64,000 bases of DNA from DASZUK01 sp963844575 (GTDB lineage: Bacteria > Actinomycetota > Acidimicrobiia > Acidimicrobiales > RAAP-2). The notes below the pieces were generated by a model. The model did no database searches, was not told the DNA's origin, and worked only from the letters and a program-made list of their open reading frames with translations. Positions 62,632-64,000 of this stretch are shown piece after piece; positions within the stretch are counted from its first letter, which is position 1; the number at the start of each line of letters is the position of its first letter. The stretch lies in contig CAWJOU010000005.1 in assembly GCA_963844575.1 (NCBI GenBank), positions 434,001 through 498,000 of the forward strand, given 5' to 3'. The translations under genes and the position numbers were made by a program.

Positions 62632-64000
62632 CGCGCCGCCGCCCCGGCTGGTCCGGGACGGTCTTCCTGGCCGGCGCGGCCGTCCTCGCCGGGCTGGCGC
62701 CAATCGCCGCCAACGCGTCGGCGGCGTCGGCTACGACGTCGCCATCGGCCGCCGCGGTGCCGCCGATCGCCTGGACGCCGTGCGCCAACGACCCGGGCTA
62801 CCGCTGCGGCACCGTGCGCGTGCCGGTCGACTACGAGCACCCGGCCGGCCCGTCGCTCTCACTGGCCGTCATCGAGAAGCCGGCGACGGCGCCGGTCGGC
62901 CAACCGGGCGTCCTGCTGTTCAACCCTGGCGGCCCGGGCGAGAGCGGGGTGCAGATCCTCCCGGTCCTGGCCTCGCTGGTGCCGCCGGCGGTCGCCGCCC
63001 GGTTCGACCTCGTCAGCTTCGACGAACGGGGCACTGGCGCCAGTGAGCGGCTGGCCTGTGGCCCGTCACCGGCGGCCGCGGCGAGCGTCGTCCCGGTGCC
63101 GGCGAAGGCCGGCGGCCCGCTCCCGGCGGCGAGCCCGTACCGCACGATGGCCGCGGACTGCCGGACGCGGTACCCGGCGCTGTTCGCCGACGTCGACACG
63201 ACCGCGGCGGCCCGCGACATGGACCGGATCCGCCAGGCGCTCGGTGTCGCCCAGATCGACTACTGGGGCCTCTCGTACGGGACGGTGCTCGGGTCGACGT
63301 ACGCCCGGCTGTTCCCGGACCGGGTGCGGGCGATGATCCTGGACGGCGCGGTGGACGCGACGCAGTCCTTGACGACGCAGGCCGCCCAGGAGGCGCCGGC
63401 GATCGAGCAGTCGCTCGACCACTTCTTCACGACGTGCGCGGCGGAGGCGACCTGCCCGCTCGGGCCCGATCCGGCGGCGTACTACGACCGGGTGGCCACT
63501 GCGCTGACCGCCCACCCGCTGCCGGCGCCAGGCGGCGGGGACGACGTGCCGGTGACGGTCGGCGACCTCGACGCGGCGACGCTCTTCTACCTCAGCGTGC
63601 CGACGTTCGGCGGATCGTTCCCGACCGCCGTCGTCGCCGCGGCCGGCGGCAACGGGGCGCCATTGCGGGCGCTGTCACTGGCGTTCGAGCAGGACCTCGA
63701 CAGCACGTCGCTCGTCGGCCCACAGTGGACGTACGCCTGCAACGACGCCACCGAACGACCGACGCCGACCGACGCCGGCGCCCTGGCCCGCTCGCTGGCC
63801 GCCCGGTACGGCCAGCTCGGCGGCTACGCGGTCACCTACGACCTCGGCGCGTGTACGGACTGGCCGGCCGCGACCGACCCGGTGACCGCGGTGGCGGTCC
63901 ACGGTGGACCGCCGATCCTCGTCATCGGCAACACTGGGGACCCGAACACGCCGCATGCCGGCGCGGTCGCCCTGGCCGGCGCGCTCGGCACCGGCCACCT
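62628..64000 (+). CDS. Secreted alpha/beta-hydrolase (tripeptidyl aminopeptidase-like), 3' end outside window
   Basis: 457 codons are visible. A signal peptide (1-32, LAGAAVLAGLAPIAANASA) precedes a serine-peptidase-like alpha/beta hydrolase: LLFNPGGPGESGV (oxyanion loop), DERGTGASERL, the nucleophile elbow WGLSYGTVLG and near the edge ILVIGNTGDPNTPHAGAV with the catalytic Asp (the His is probably beyond the end). Streptomyces-type exported tripeptidyl aminopeptidases share this layout. GTG overlaps the larC stop (GTGA). Confidence 0.88.
   Translation, partial: MTRRRPGWSGTVFLAGAAVLAGLAPIAANASAASATTSPSAAAVPPIAWTPCANDPGYRCGTVRVPVDYEHPAGPSLSLAVIEKPATAPVGQPGVLLFNPGGPGESGVQILPVLASLVPPAVAARFDLVSFDERGTGASERLACGPSPAAAASVVPVPAKAGGPLPAASPYRTMAADCRTRYPALFADVDTTAAARDMDRIRQALGVAQIDYWGLSYGTVLGSTYARLFPDRVRAMILDGAVDATQSLTTQAAQEAPAIEQSLDHFFTTCAAEATCPLGPDPAAYYDRVATALTAHPLPAPGGGDDVPVTVGDLDAATLFYLSVPTFGGSFPTAVVAAAGGNGAPLRALSLAFEQDLDSTSLVGPQWTYACNDATERPTPTDAGALARSLAARYGQLGGYAVTYDLGACTDWPAATDPVTAVAVHGGPPILVIGNTGDPNTPHAGAVALAGALGTGH

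Overview
The window is a stretch of high-GC actinobacterial chromosome. The evidence is the very high GC with GTG/ATG starts, a crotonyl-CoA carboxylase/reductase, SerB with two ACT domains, a class-E-like sortase, many leaderless promoters, and the dnaX-recR and larB-larC gene orders. Acidimicrobiia or a relative is my best guess, but nothing here fixes the genus. The density of single-base frameshifts in otherwise well-conserved genes suggests a draft or metagenome-derived assembly.

Layout. (1) 1-6.4 kb: two tandem, paralogous, very large secreted Ig-like proteins on the minus strand; the second ends in a glycine-rich tail and a textbook terminator. (2) 7.2-12.4 kb: a TetR regulator, serB, a hexapeptide acyltransferase, a frameshifted DUF3048 lipoprotein, and a decayed nucleotidyltransferase/HEPN toxin-antitoxin locus cut off by an IS1182-like element (12480-14191). 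(3) 14.2-19.4 kb: a PIN-like pair, a frameshifted cytochrome P450, tadA, two tRNA-Ser genes, and between them a lower-GC cassette holding an archaeal-type PurD and a cysteine-rich partner. (4) 19.5-27.7 kb: SRP RNA, dnaX-recR, a SixA-like phosphatase, an AAA/DUF4143 ATPase behind three iterons, and a thiolase divergent from ccr-mce (C4/C5 acyl-CoA metabolism). (5) 27.8-34.1 kb: an intact NT-HEPN module, then a cell-envelope cluster: a putative sortase substrate, a sortase, a membrane protein with seven LPTTG repeats, and a divergent membrane-tethered ECF sigma factor. (6) 34.1-48.7 kb: GNAT and nucleotidyltransferase genes, a TMEM175-like channel, a TauE/SafE permease, DUF4395, 5-oxoprolinase (pxpA plus fused pxpBC), an Lhr helicase, a Phd/RelE pair, a patatin phospholipase and an uncharacterised coupled gene pair. 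(7) 48.8-64.0 kb: typA, an OmpR regulator, tRNA-Ser(TGA), AbiE, DUF3052, a zinc-ribbon protein, VapBC, an ABC exporter with its NarL-type two-component system, pheA (frameshifted), larB-larC and the start of a secreted alpha/beta hydrolase.

Two threads run through the window. First, it is rich in toxin-antitoxin or abortive-infection type modules (two NT-HEPN loci, PIN-like pair, winged-helix NT, Phd/RelE, AbiE, VapBC), and the first gene of nearly all of them sits exactly where a -10 box would give a leaderless transcript. Second, the 29.0-34.1 kb cluster looks like a self-contained surface-protein system: sortase, candidate substrates rich in LPxTG-like motifs, and a sigma factor that is itself membrane-anchored.
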